Shown piece by piece: positions 39,748 to 49,488 of a DNA stretch of 64,000 bases (position 1 is the first letter of the stretch; each line of letters opens with the position of its first letter). Source of the stretch: Polynucleobacter sp. MG-6-Vaara-E2 (GTDB lineage: Bacteria > Pseudomonadota > Gammaproteobacteria > Burkholderiales > Burkholderiaceae); assembly GCF_018687695.1 (NCBI RefSeq), contig NZ_CP061303.1:1178001-1242000 (forward strand), in the 5' to 3' direction. The notes beneath the pieces were generated by a model, which saw only the letters and a program-made list of their open reading frames with translations, did no database searches and had not been told where the DNA came from. Made by a program: the position numbers and the translations under genes.

Positions 39748-42318
39748 TTGGAAATTACCCGTATTCGTATGCTACGTGGCCCCAATTTATGGAGCCGTCA
39801 TACTGCTTTAGAAGCGATTGTGACTTGCGAACCTGCAGAGCGCTCGATTGATGCCATTCCTCAGTTCGAAACCAAGATTCGCGAACGCTTTCCACAACTT
39901 GGCAGCATGCGTCGCGGTGGTTATACAGAAGTTTTGTCCCTTGCTCATGCACTAGAACATGCGGCACTAGGCTTGCAAGCACAAGCTGGCTGCCCTGTCA
40001 CTTTTAGTCGAACCGTACAAACCATCGACGAAGGCGTCTATCAAGTAGTTGTCGAATATATTGAAGAAGTTGTTGGCCGCATGGCTTTCGACTTTGGTTT
40101 TGCTCTTATTCAAGCAACCTTAAATGATGCGCCCTTTGATTTAGCTGCCGCTCTATCTGAACTTGAAGCGCTTTATGAGGATGTGCGTCTTGGTCCAAGC
40201 ACTGGCTCCATTGTGGATGCCGCCGTGCAGCGTAATATTCCCTTCCGCCGCATGACCGAGGGCAGCATGGTGCAGTTTGGCTGGGGTAGCAAACAAAAGC
40301 GTATTCAAGCAGCTGAAACTAGCGATACCAGTGCAATTGCCGAAGCGATTGCACAAGATAAAGAACTCACCAAGAATCTGCTTGCAGCGGCCGGTGTATC
40401 GGTTCCGATTGGCGAGGTTGTAACTAATGCAGATGATGCTTGGCGTGCTGCACAAAAAATTGGCGGCCCGATTGTTCTCAAACCAAAAGATGGCAATCAA
40501 GGTAAAGGTGTTGTTGCTAATATCCAAACCGAAGAAGAGGTGCGTGCTGGCTTTGAGGTCACCCAAGCTTTTGGTCGTGAAACGATTGTGGAACGTTACT
40601 TGCCTGGTGCTGACTATCGCCTCCTTGTGGTTGGCAATCGTCTGTCAGCTGCAGCCCGTCGTGAGCCTGCCCAAGTAGTTGGTGATGGCAAGCATACCGT
40701 TGCGGAACTGGTAGAAAAAGAAAATCAAAATCCATTGCGTGGTGATGGTCACGCAACTGCATTAACTAAAATTCGTTTCGACGATATTGCCCTTGCTCAT
40801 TTAGCAAGTAATGGACTCTCACCACAATATGTACCTAAGACCGGTGAACGCGTTCTATTGCGCAACAATGCCAACTTGAGCACTGGCGGCACCGCTACTG
40901 ATGTTACTGATGACGTTCACCCAGATGTTGCTGCAAGCGCAGTAGCAGCAGCTCAAATGATTGGTTTAGATATTGCCGGCGTCGATATTCTGTGTGAATC
41001 TATCTATAAGCCTCTGGAGCAACAAGGCGGCGGCATTGTTGAGGTGAATGCTGCTCCTGGATTACGCATGCACTTAAAGCCATCCTATGGCAAGGGTCGT
41101 CCTGTCGGTGAAGACATTATCAACATGATGTTTCCTCTAGGGGAAGATGGCCGTATTCCGGTAGTTGCCGTTACAGGCACCAACGGCAAAACCACCACCG
41201 TGCGTCTGATCGCTCACCTCCTTAATGAAACTGGTCTGCGAGTAGGCATGACCGGCACAGATGGCGTGTACATTAATCATCGTCTCATCGATACTGGTGA
41301 TTGCAGTGGTCCTAAGAGCGCACGTAATGTATTAATGCACCCCGATGTCGATGCTGCCGTTCTTGAGACTGCTCGTGGAGGTTTATTGCGCGAGGGCCTG
41401 GGCTTTGATCGCTGTGAAGTTGCGGTTGTGACCAATATTGGCGAAGGTGATCATCTAGGCTTGAACTACATCACTAGCGTAGAAGATTTAGCAATCCTCA
41501 AACGCGTGATTGTCCAAAACGTTGCGCCAACTGGAGCCGCTGTTCTCAATGCCGCAGATCCGATGGTGGCTAAGATGGGGGATAAGTGCTCGGGCCGCGT
41601 GATCTTCTTCGCCCAGAACCAACATCACCCGGTCATCACGGCACACCGTGCTAAGAATAAGAAAGTGATCTTCTTTGATGGCACCTATATTGTTGCCTCC
41701 AAAGGTTCACGCGTGATGTACCGCTTTCCAGTAAGCGAAATTCCGCTGACCCAAAACGGAGTGTTAGGCTTTCAAATTGAAAATGCCATGGCAGCCATTG
41801 GCGCTGCTTGGGCTTTAGGTCTAGATGCTGAAAAGATTGCACGTGGCTTGCATAGTTTTGAGAGCACTGCAAATGCTGTGCCTGGACGCTTTAATCAATT
41901 CAAGCACAAAGGTGCCACCGTGATTGCTGACTACGGTCATAATCCTGATGCGATGCGCGCCCTTGCAAGCGCGGTGGAATCGATGCAACCCAAGAAAAGC
42001 CATGTGGTAATTAGTGGTGCTGGCGATCGTCGCGATGAAGATATTCGCGACCTCACCCGAATTCTTGGCAATGCATTTGATAATGTCATCCTCTATGAAG
42101 ATGCTTGTCAGCGTGGTCGTGAAGATGGCGAAGTACTCAAGCTTTTACAAGAAGGCTTGGTAGGCGCCACCAAAGCTAAGCAAGTTAAAGAAATCCGTGG
42201 CGAGTTTAAAGCTATTGATACCGTCTTGAGTGAAGTCGCCGAAGGTGATGTCTGCTTGATCTTGATTGACCAAGTTGAAGAATCGCTAGCCTACCTGAAG
42301 GATAAGGTTCAGCCTTAG
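39748..42318 (+). CDS. cphA: Cyanophycin synthetase CphA
   Basis: An 856-residue ligase that builds multi-L-arginyl-poly-L-aspartate from Asp, Arg and ATP. Domains are N (1-160), ATP-grasp (about 200-460: PIVLKPKDGNQGKGVVANI, GIVEVNAAPGLRMHLKPS), and a full Mur-ligase M domain with P-loop VTGTNGKTTTVRL (475-487) and the C-terminal GRFNQFKHKGATVIADYGHN and GAGDRRDEDI blocks. The start is a TTG directly after the CphA' stop, with AGGGG five bases before it; starting at the ATG at codon 8 would cut the conserved IRMLRGPNLW. Coupled to CphA'. A terminator follows. Confidence 0.95.
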   Translation: MEITRIRMLRGPNLWSRHTALEAIVTCEPAERSIDAIPQFETKIRERFPQLGSMRRGGYTEVLSLAHALEHAALGLQAQAGCPVTFSRTVQTIDEGVYQVVVEYIEEVVGRMAFDFGFALIQATLNDAPFDLAAALSELEALYEDVRLGPSTGSIVDAAVQRNIPFRRMTEGSMVQFGWGSKQKRIQAAETSDTSAIAEAIAQDKELTKNLLAAAGVSVPIGEVVTNADDAWRAAQKIGGPIVLKPKDGNQGKGVVANIQTEEEVRAGFEVTQAFGRETIVERYLPGADYRLLVVGNRLSAAARREPAQVVGDGKHTVAELVEKENQNPLRGDGHATALTKIRFDDIALAHLASNGLSPQYVPKTGERVLLRNNANLSTGGTATDVTDDVHPDVAASAVAAAQMIGLDIAGVDILCESIYKPLEQQGGGIVEVNAAPGLRMHLKPSYGKGRPVGEDIINMMFPLGEDGRIPVVAVTGTNGKTTTVRLIAHLLNETGLRVGMTGTDGVYINHRLIDTGDCSGPKSARNVLMHPDVDAAVLETARGGLLREGLGFDRCEVAVVTNIGEGDHLGLNYITSVEDLAILKRVIVQNVAPTGAAVLNAADPMVAKMGDKCSGRVIFFAQNQHHPVITAHRAKNKKVIFFDGTYIVASKGSRVMYRFPVSEIPLTQNGVLGFQIENAMAAIGAAWALGLDAEKIARGLHSFESTANAVPGRFNQFKHKGATVIADYGHNPDAMRALASAVESMQPKKSHVVISGAGDRRDEDIRDLTRILGNAFDNVILYEDACQRGREDGEVLKLLQEGLVGATKAKQVKEIRGEFKAIDTVLSEVAEGDVCLILIDQVEESLAYLKDKVQP

Positions 42319-42326
42319 AGCAAACA

Positions 42327-42358
42327 AAAAACCCAATCATCTGATCGGGTTTTTACTT
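42327..42358 (+). terminator. Terminator after cphA
   Basis: AAAAACCC (42327-42334) pairs with GGGTTTTT (42347-42354), with a 12-base loop able to form a further small stem. It ends in a T-rich run and may also serve the convergent fbp gene. Confidence 0.75.
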
Positions 42359-42381
42359 TTCTGCAGAGCTAGCTTTGTTAT

Positions 42382-43380
42382 TTAAGAGTGGTAATGCTGC
42401 AGACGATCAATTTCTTCTTTAGAACCTAGCATGACCGATACGCGTTCATGCAAATCCGTAGGCTGCAAATCCATGATGATCTCTTTACCATTGGTAGACG
42501 CGCCGCCCGCCTGCTCAACCAAGAAGCTCATTGGGTTTGCTTCATACATCAAACGCAATTTACCGGGCTTATGGGGCTCTCGTTGATCCCATGGATACAT
42601 AAAGACGCCACCACGAGAAAGAACGCGATGCACATCAGCCACCATGGAGGCAATCCAGCGCATATTGAAATCTTTTTCACGGGCCCCACCTACACCAGCC
42701 AAGCACTCTTCAACATAGCGACGCACTGGATCGGCCCAGTGACGCATATTCGACATATTGATAGCAAACTCTTTGGTGGAATGCGAAATCGTGACTGCAT
42801 CTTTAATTAATAAGAACTCGCCAGTCACCTTATTCAAGGTAAACATCACTACACCATCACCCAGCGTCAAAGCCATCGTTGTTTGAGGGCCGTAGACCAC
42901 GTAACCAGCTGCAACTTGATGACGACCTGACAATAAGAAATCAGAAGTCTGTATTGGCGCTTGTGAGTCTTGCTTTTTCAGGATGGAGAAAATCGTGCCA
43001 ATAGATACGTTCACATCAATATTGGATGAACCATCCAATGGATCAAATAATAAAAGATAATCTCCAGTACCTTGCACGGGCACTGGCAATTCCATTTCTT
43101 CAGAAGCCAAACCTGCAAGTGACTTACAACTTTTCACGCCATCAATTAATAAATCATTAGCAATGATGTCAAGTTTTTGCTGTACTTCACCCTGCACGTT
43201 ACCCGTTCCAGCGGAGCCCAATAAACCTATCAAGGCGCCCTGGGCTACTTCGTGACTTAAGGTGGAGCAGGTATTAACCACAGCAGCCAGTAATTCTTGA
43301 AGTCCAGCAGGTATTGCTATGCCATTTGGTTTGGCGGTTTCTAAATAATGCTTGAAATTAATATGGGTACTAGAAGACAA
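42382..43380 (-). CDS. fbp: Fructose-1,6-bisphosphatase class I
   Basis: A 332-residue gluconeogenic phosphatase. The metal-binding signature [13 protein letters not shown] and the substrate-binding block [28 protein letters not shown] (in parts) are present, as is the closing [17 protein letters not shown]. The start is a TTG at 43380 with GGAG eight bases before it and no alternative ATG in frame upstream; the first internal ATG would remove the substrate-proximal N-terminus. It probably follows pepN on the same strand, 73 bases away. Confidence 0.95.
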   Translation of the reverse strand: MSSSTHINFKHYLETAKPNGIAIPAGLQELLAAVVNTCSTLSHEVAQGALIGLLGSAGTGNVQGEVQQKLDIIANDLLIDGVKSCKSLAGLASEEMELPVPVQGTGDYLLLFDPLDGSSNIDVNVSIGTIFSILKKQDSQAPIQTSDFLLSGRHQVAAGYVVYGPQTTMALTLGDGVVMFTLNKVTGEFLLIKDAVTISHSTKEFAINMSNMRHWADPVRRYVEECLAGVGGAREKDFNMRWIASMVADVHRVLSRGGVFMYPWDQREPHKPGKLRLMYEANPMSFLVEQAGGASTNGKEIIMDLQPTDLHERVSVMLGSKEEIDRLQHYHS

Positions 43381-43453
43381 AACGATTTCTCCAATAATGA
43401 CTGCGTATGCTCAATAGACTCTATTTTGCCTTGTTATCCCAAGAACCCAAAAA

Positions 43454-46063
43454 TCAGCTCCCGAGAGCCTTACTCACTACCTCTCGTACATCTGGAGAAA
43501 GGGTTGAGCATGCGGCAACCCTTTCTAAAGCAGCCTTCATATGACTTTGATAAGGCTGTGCAAATAAGCGCCAGCGATCTAGGGCTCTCGCTAGGCGAGC
43601 AGCTACTTGCGGGTTAATTGGATCTAGAGCAAGAACACTCTCCGCCCAGAACGCATAACCACTGCCATCAACCTGATGAAAGCTTGCAGGATTATTAGCG
43701 CAGAAGGCATGAATCACACTACGCGCACGGTTTGGATTATTTAATTTGAAGGCCGGATGTTCACGCAATCGCTTGACATCAGCTAGCGTTGGCTCGAGAC
43801 CAGCAACGGGGGGACGGCTTGATTGCAATCCAAACCACTTATCAATTACCAGAGCATCGTTAGCAAAACGACTGAAGAAATCATTCAGACAATCGTTTGC
43901 ACCTTTTACACCATGAATGACAAGTGCCGCCAGTGCAGCATAGCGATCGGTCATATTGTCAGCAGTCTGGTATTGATTGACTGCCATTGGTGCCCAAATC
44001 TTCGGGTCGGCCTCGAGTAACATGCTGAGCGCGAGGTTCTTCAATGCGCGCTTGCCAGAATCTTGAGCGTCAGACTTGAAGGGTCCAGGAGTTTGGTTCT
44101 GCTGATATATTGCAGCCCACTCCAGCTGCAGTTGCTTGGCGATCTCTTTTCGGAATGCACGGCGTGCAGTAAAGATTTGCTGTGGATCTACGCTCGAACA
44201 CTGCTCATATAAATAAGACTCAGCGGGCAAAGTCATGGCTAGCTCTTTAAACGCAGGATCGAGCTCGGGATCTAGTGATAGGTTACGATACGCACTCATC
44301 AGCGTAGCATCAGGCAAGCGGTTGCTCAGAATCATTTGCATGGCTAGCTTCTGACCCGCCTCCCAGCGATTAAAAGGATCGTCATCACTAGAAAGCAAGC
44401 TCAGAAGATCTGCCTCGCTTTGCTCGAAATCTAAATTAATCGGGGCAGAGAAGCTGCGATTAAGAGAAAGCACTGGCTTCTCAGAGATATTGTCGAACGT
44501 CCATGACTGAGTAGGCCCTGTAAGCTCTAATAATTGCTCTGTTTGATCATCAGCGGTAGTTATTAAACGCATTTTCAATGGAATATGAAATGGTTTCTTC
44601 TCAGGCTGCCCTGGGGTTGGTGAGCAACTCTGTGTCAGGGTGAGATGAAATTGATTTTTGGCAGCATCGTAGCGCTCCTCTACTTTGACTCTTGGTGTGC
44701 CAGCTTGGCTATACCAGTTTCTGAACTGGGTCAGATCTCTGCCATTGGCATCAGCCATTGCCGCCAAGAAATCATCACAAGTTACAGCTTGTCCATCGTG
44801 GCGCTTGAAATACAAATCCATACCTTTACGGAAACCATCTCTGCCGAGCAAGGTTTGATACATCCGCACCACCTCAGAGCCCTTCTCATACACGGTGACG
44901 GTATAGAAGTTATTAATTTCTTGATACTCATCCGGACGAATTGGATGCGCCATCGGACCCGCATCCTCTGGAAACTGCAACTGACGTAACAGTCGCACAT
45001 CCTCAATGCGCTTTACTGCCCTGCCAGACTCACTTCCCATTTGATCTGCAGAGAACTCTTGATCCCTAAAAACAGTTAAGCCTTCCTTAAGAGAAAGCTG
45101 GAACCAGTCTTGGCAGGTCACACGATTACCAGTCCAGTTATGAAAGTACTCATGCGCAACTACGCTTTCAATATTGGCAAAGTCAGCATCTGTTGCAGTT
45201 TCTGGTTGGGCCAAAACAAATTTGGTATTGAAAATATTCAAGCCCTTGTTTTCCATAGCGCCCATATTGAAGTCGCCTACAGCCACAATCATGAAGCGCT
45301 CAAGATCCAACTCAAGGCCAAAGCGCTTTTCATCCCAGTGAATCGAGGCAATTAAGGAGTCCATGGCATGACGGGTCTTTTGAAGATCATGGGGCTCAAC
45401 CCAGATCTGCAAAAGCTTCTGAGCACCGCTACTGGTGGTGATGGTCTCTTCTATGCACTCGAGCTTGCCCGCTACCAGAGCAAATAAATAGGATGGCTTA
45501 GGAAATGGATCTTCCCAAGTCGCGCTATGCCATCCATTAGGCAGCTTCTCTTCTCTTAATAAATTACCGTTCGATAACAACACTGGGCACTCTGCTTCAC
45601 GGGCTTGCAGTGTCACACGATAGCGCGCCATCACATCCGGACGATCTAAGAAGTAGGTAATCTTCCGAAAGCCTTCTGCTTCACACTGGGTGAAAAAGTT
45701 TCCGTTGGAAACATACAAACCCATGAGACTTGTGTTTTTTTCAGGTACACAGATGCAGATAATTTCCAGTACAAACTTATCTTTACCGTCATTTGGTAAA
45801 GAGTGGATTGTTAAAGTCTCTGGGGTGAGCTCAAAATGGCGATGTGCCTCGCCGTTGATTCGCAAACTAACAAACTCTAGCTCTTGTCCTACCAACACCA
45901 GCGGTGCGCCAGGCTCATAACTCTTTCCTGGCAATACCTCAATCTTGCTTTTAACAATCGTGCGGGCTGGATCTAAGGCAATGTCCAGCTCAACTTGGTC
46001 AAAGGTATAGATGGGGGGGCGGTATTCGAGCCGGCGAAAGCTCTGGGGCAGATCAGTTTTCAT
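43454..46063 (-). CDS. pepN: Aminopeptidase N
   Basis: An 869-residue M1 zinc metallopeptidase that removes N-terminal residues from peptides. The exopeptidase motif GAMEN (268-272) and zinc motif HEYFHNW (304-310), followed by the third ligand Glu in SLKEGLTVFRDQEF, are intact. The length and the C-terminal helical region match the E. coli-type enzyme. There is no signal peptide, so it is cytosolic. The ATG is at 46063. Confidence 0.97.
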   Translation of the reverse strand: MKTDLPQSFRRLEYRPPIYTFDQVELDIALDPARTIVKSKIEVLPGKSYEPGAPLVLVGQELEFVSLRINGEAHRHFELTPETLTIHSLPNDGKDKFVLEIICICVPEKNTSLMGLYVSNGNFFTQCEAEGFRKITYFLDRPDVMARYRVTLQAREAECPVLLSNGNLLREEKLPNGWHSATWEDPFPKPSYLFALVAGKLECIEETITTSSGAQKLLQIWVEPHDLQKTRHAMDSLIASIHWDEKRFGLELDLERFMIVAVGDFNMGAMENKGLNIFNTKFVLAQPETATDADFANIESVVAHEYFHNWTGNRVTCQDWFQLSLKEGLTVFRDQEFSADQMGSESGRAVKRIEDVRLLRQLQFPEDAGPMAHPIRPDEYQEINNFYTVTVYEKGSEVVRMYQTLLGRDGFRKGMDLYFKRHDGQAVTCDDFLAAMADANGRDLTQFRNWYSQAGTPRVKVEERYDAAKNQFHLTLTQSCSPTPGQPEKKPFHIPLKMRLITTADDQTEQLLELTGPTQSWTFDNISEKPVLSLNRSFSAPINLDFEQSEADLLSLLSSDDDPFNRWEAGQKLAMQMILSNRLPDATLMSAYRNLSLDPELDPAFKELAMTLPAESYLYEQCSSVDPQQIFTARRAFRKEIAKQLQLEWAAIYQQNQTPGPFKSDAQDSGKRALKNLALSMLLEADPKIWAPMAVNQYQTADNMTDRYAALAALVIHGVKGANDCLNDFFSRFANDALVIDKWFGLQSSRPPVAGLEPTLADVKRLREHPAFKLNNPNRARSVIHAFCANNPASFHQVDGSGYAFWAESVLALDPINPQVAARLARALDRWRLFAQPYQSHMKAALERVAACSTLSPDVREVVSKALGS

Positions 46064-46107
46064 TGGTCTATTTTAAGTCTTGAGACCAAGCAATGCTGGG
46101 GTCTGAA

Positions 46108-46683
46108 TTAACTCCAGATCAGGGTAGCTATGCCAATAGCGATAAAGGTCACAGCGGCAACCGCATGCACCCACTTGATTGGCATACGCTGGGTAAATTT
46201 TTGACCAATCCACACGGCTGGAGCATTAGCTAGCATCATCCCCAAGGTGGTGCCTATCGTAACTGAAACTACATCTTCATAGCGAGCACCCAAAGCAATT
46301 GTTGCAATTTGGGTTTTATCACCCATCTCCGCCAAAAAGAACAACACCACTGTTAAGGCAAATACCTGAAAAGCTCGATCAGTCACCTGAGAGCCTGCCG
46401 CATCATCAATATGATCTGGCACCAAAAGCCATAAGCCAATACCCAGAAAGCTAGCGCCTAAGATCCATCGCATCACATCGGGCGAAACCAAAGTCATTAA
46501 CCAATGTCCAAGTAATGCCGCACAAGCATGGTTTGCAATGGTGGCAATAAAAATACCAGCGATGATGGCTAGCGCTTGCTTGGGATAGCGAGCAGCGAGC
46601 ATCAAAGAAAGTAATTGGGTTTTGTCACCCATCTCCGCCAATGTAACAACACCAGCAGAGAGGGTTAAGGCTGTAAAGTCCAT
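46108..46683 (-). CDS. GDT1/TMEM165 family cation exporter
   Basis: A membrane protein of 191 residues from the ATG at 46683 (MDFTALTLSAGVVTLAEMGD); the frame could extend to a TTG at 46704. Two copies of the diagnostic E-x-G-D-K-(T/S) motif (AEMGDKTQLL near residue 17 and AEMGDKTQIA near 118) lie in inverted three-helix repeats. Bacterial members (MneA/MntX type) export Mn2+, and eukaryotic ones move Mn2+/Ca2+. The 53 bases upstream are too short for a manganese riboswitch and none is seen. Confidence 0.88.
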   Translation of the reverse strand: MDFTALTLSAGVVTLAEMGDKTQLLSLMLAARYPKQALAIIAGIFIATIANHACAALLGHWLMTLVSPDVMRWILGASFLGIGLWLLVPDHIDDAAGSQVTDRAFQVFALTVVLFFLAEMGDKTQIATIALGARYEDVVSVTIGTTLGMMLANAPAVWIGQKFTQRMPIKWVHAVAAVTFIAIGIATLIWS

Positions 46684-46736
46684 AGATCTTATAGATTCAA
46701 TCAAAGCAATTGAATCAGTTTAAATCCTCAAGATAA

Positions 46737-47855
46737 CTAGGCCATAAAAAGCTCCTCTGAGAGCGCAAAATCCAATCCCTGTGCCTGAGCTACCGGCTCG
46801 GAAGTCAGTACACCTTTATGAATACTCAAGCCATTACGCAGATGATGATCAATCGATAGAGCTTTCACTACTCCACGGTTAGCCAATGCCTCTACAAATG
46901 GATAAGTCGCATTGGTTAGCGCAAAGGTGGAGGTTCTTGCTACGGCACCTGGCATATTGGCTACGCAGTAATGCAGCACACCATCCACTAGAAAAGTTGG
47001 GTCTGCATGGGTCGTTGGTTTAGATGTTTCAAAGCAACCCCCCTGATCAATGGCGACGTCAACAATCACGGCACCCTCTTTCATTTTCTTGACCATCTCG
47101 CGCGTCACTAATTTTGGCGCTGCGCCACCTGGTAATAATACTGCCCCAATCACCACATCAGCCTCGCTGACCTCTTGTTCAATTAATAAACTATCGGAAT
47201 AAAAAGTACGCACACGATTGCCATAGAGCGTATCAATCTGCCTAAGGCGATCTATATCTCGGTCAAAGATGCAAATGTCTGCGCCTAAACCTACTGCCAT
47301 CTGTAATGCATTTCGACCAACTACTCCAGCACCCAGAATCACAATCTTTGCCGGCGATACTCCAGGCACACCCGCCATCAATACTCCTAAACCCCCTTGC
47401 GTCTTTTCTAAATGAGAGGCAGCAGCCTGAATCGACATTCGGCCAGCCACTTCACTCATTGGAGCCAGCAAGGGTAGCGCACCATTCATAGAGGTCACCG
47501 TCTCATAGGCTATGCAGGTCGCACCGGATGCCAACAAGGCTTTAGTTTGTGCAGGATCTGGAGCAAGATGCAAATAGGTAAAAAGAATCTGGTCTTCGCG
47601 TAGCATGGCGCATTCTTGTGGCTGAGGCTCTTTAACCTTCACAATCATCTCGGCTTTCTGAAACACTTCTGCTGCGCTATCTATTAACGTAGCACCAGCA
47701 ATACGATAAGCCTCATCACCCAAGCCTATCTGAGCACCCGCACCTCGCTGAACCAATACCACGTGACCTTGCTTACTTAAGCCACTCACATTTCCCGGAG
47801 TAAGACCTACCCGAAACTCATTATTTTTGACTTCTTGTGGAACACCAATAATCAT
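46737..47855 (-). CDS. ald: Alanine dehydrogenase
   Basis: A 372-residue enzyme converting L-alanine to pyruvate, ammonia and NADH. It opens MIIGVPQEVKNNEFRVGLTP, carries the NAD-binding motif VILGAGVVGRNALQMAVGLGA, and has conserved pyruvate-site residues in VQRGAG and YLHLAPD. An AGGAG ribosome site lies before the ATG. It starts nine bases after the amino-acid permease stop, making a likely uptake-and-deamination pair. Confidence 0.96.
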   Translation of the reverse strand: MIIGVPQEVKNNEFRVGLTPGNVSGLSKQGHVVLVQRGAGAQIGLGDEAYRIAGATLIDSAAEVFQKAEMIVKVKEPQPQECAMLREDQILFTYLHLAPDPAQTKALLASGATCIAYETVTSMNGALPLLAPMSEVAGRMSIQAAASHLEKTQGGLGVLMAGVPGVSPAKIVILGAGVVGRNALQMAVGLGADICIFDRDIDRLRQIDTLYGNRVRTFYSDSLLIEQEVSEADVVIGAVLLPGGAAPKLVTREMVKKMKEGAVIVDVAIDQGGCFETSKPTTHADPTFLVDGVLHYCVANMPGAVARTSTFALTNATYPFVEALANRGVVKALSIDHHLRNGLSIHKGVLTSEPVAQAQGLDFALSEELFMA

Positions 47856-47864
47856 TGCGATCTC

Positions 47865-49247
47865 CTATGATTTAAATTCACGACTTGTTGTTTTGCGATG
47901 TAAACCAACGATGTAGAACATCGCGAGATACACGCCCAATAAACACGGACCCAATATCAATGCCATCCGTGCATCCTCATGAAAGCCCATCAGAACAACT
48001 ACCAAACCGATGAATGCCAGAGCAAACCAAGAGGAATACGGCCACCAAGGCGCGCGATAGCCAAGCTGCGCAACCTGTTCGTTACTTAATGAGCGACGGA
48101 ATTTCATTTGGGTAAATAGGATTGCAATCCACACCGTCAATCCTATAAAGGTGACAGCGGCCATGATGTATTGGAAGGCTTTATCAGGCACAAAGTAATT
48201 CAGCACTACACCAGACATACATACCGCCACTGTCGCCATCACTGCTCGGTGAGGAACGCCATACTTTGATAGCTTCGCAAAAGGCGCGGGGGCATAACCA
48301 TTAGAAGATAAAGCGTACAGAAGACGGCCGCCACTAAAGATGCCAGCATTGCATGAGGAGAGCGCTGCAGTGATTACAACAAAGTTAATTAAGCCTGCCG
48401 CTTCGCGTAAACCGATGCGCTCAAACATCACCACAAATGGACTGCCTTGCTGACCAACTTGATTCCAAGGAAAGAGCGCTAAGATCACTAAGATTGCGCC
48501 CATATAGAAAATCAAGATGCGCCAAGCCAGTGAGTCAATTGCCATTGGAATCGTTTTCTGAGGATTCTCTGCCTCACCTGCAGATAAACCAATCATCTCG
48601 ATACCGACATAGGCAAACAACACCATTTGCAAGGAGAGCAACATACCGCCGATGCCATTTGGAAAGAAACCGCCATGCTGCCAAAGATTGGTAAGGCCAA
48701 TAGGTTGCCAATCATTCGTAAAACCAAACAAAATGACTGATCCGCCTAACGCGATCATGGCCACAATGGCTATTACCTTAATGAGTGCAAACCAAAACTC
48801 AAACTCACCGAATACCTTGACGGCAATCAGATTGATTAGCCCCATCATCACAATAGAAGATAGCGCCCAAATCCATTGCGGTATTTCTGGGAACCAAATA
48901 CCCATGTAAATACCAACAGCTGTGACTTCAGCAATTCCAACCACAATCCAATAGGTCCAATAGCCCCAACCCACCATATAGCCTGCTAATGGCCCCACAT
49001 AGCTATTGGCATATGCCGCAAAAGAACCTGCAACAGGCTCATGAACTGCCATCTCACCAAGCGTACGTAAGACGATGAAGGCAACAATGCCCGCAAGCAG
49101 ATATCCCAAAAGAATTGATGGGCCTGCAATTTGGATTGCGCTCGCAGAGCCTAAAAATAATCCAACACCTATTGTTGAACCTAAGGCCATTAAACGAATG
49201 TGCCGGACCTTAAGGTGGCGTTTTAAGCCAGTTTGTTCAGTCTGCAA
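47865..49247 (-). CDS. Amino-acid permease (APC family), likely for alanine or related amino acids
   Basis: A 460-residue transporter with 12 predicted helices. Helix 1 has the APC motif LGSTIGVGLFLGSA and the first loop HEPVAGSFAAYA, typical of the amino-acid transporter subfamily that includes CycA, ProY and GabP. The start is a TTG at 49247, supported by AAGGAG seven bases before it. Coupling to ald suggests alanine, glycine or D-amino-acid uptake, an inference from context. A perfect seven-pair hairpin (TCGTTGG/CCAACGA, 49270-49290) sits in the leader. Confidence 0.88.
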   Translation of the reverse strand: MQTEQTGLKRHLKVRHIRLMALGSTIGVGLFLGSASAIQIAGPSILLGYLLAGIVAFIVLRTLGEMAVHEPVAGSFAAYANSYVGPLAGYMVGWGYWTYWIVVGIAEVTAVGIYMGIWFPEIPQWIWALSSIVMMGLINLIAVKVFGEFEFWFALIKVIAIVAMIALGGSVILFGFTNDWQPIGLTNLWQHGGFFPNGIGGMLLSLQMVLFAYVGIEMIGLSAGEAENPQKTIPMAIDSLAWRILIFYMGAILVILALFPWNQVGQQGSPFVVMFERIGLREAAGLINFVVITAALSSCNAGIFSGGRLLYALSSNGYAPAPFAKLSKYGVPHRAVMATVAVCMSGVVLNYFVPDKAFQYIMAAVTFIGLTVWIAILFTQMKFRRSLSNEQVAQLGYRAPWWPYSSWFALAFIGLVVVLMGFHEDARMALILGPCLLGVYLAMFYIVGLHRKTTSREFKS

Positions 49248-49269
49248 AAGAGAACTCCTTTTCGATTTG

Positions 49270-49290
49270 TCGTTGGCGGTTTACCAACGA
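49270..49290 (-). promoter_or_regulatory. Leader hairpin before the permease gene
   Basis: TCGTTGG (49270-49276) and CCAACGA (49284-49290) form a perfect seven-pair stem with a seven-base loop, nine bases upstream of the permease's AAGGAG. No T run follows, so it is not a terminator; it could modulate translation or mRNA stability. Confidence 0.4.
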
Positions 49291-49488
49291 GGCAAAGTCT
49301 AGGGAGGACTGCTCGTCTGCACTAGGGGCTAAAAATAACTAAAGTGATGAAATGAATAAAAGTAGAGTCTCTTGAAATTGAAATCTCTTTTAAATCATAA
49401 GGAGTAATCTTTGTACACACTACATGACTGCAACAGAATCAGTAATTTCCTACAGGGAATCCCCTTAAGGATTTACAGCTAACATGAC

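Noticed and set aside
40153..40566. Minus-strand ORF of 137 residues inside cphA
   Set aside because: It lies wholly within a well conserved synthetase domain and shows no family features.
46684..46736. Manganese (yybP-ykoY type) riboswitch before the GDT1-family gene
   Set aside because: The gap is only about 50 bases and lacks the expected paired loops.
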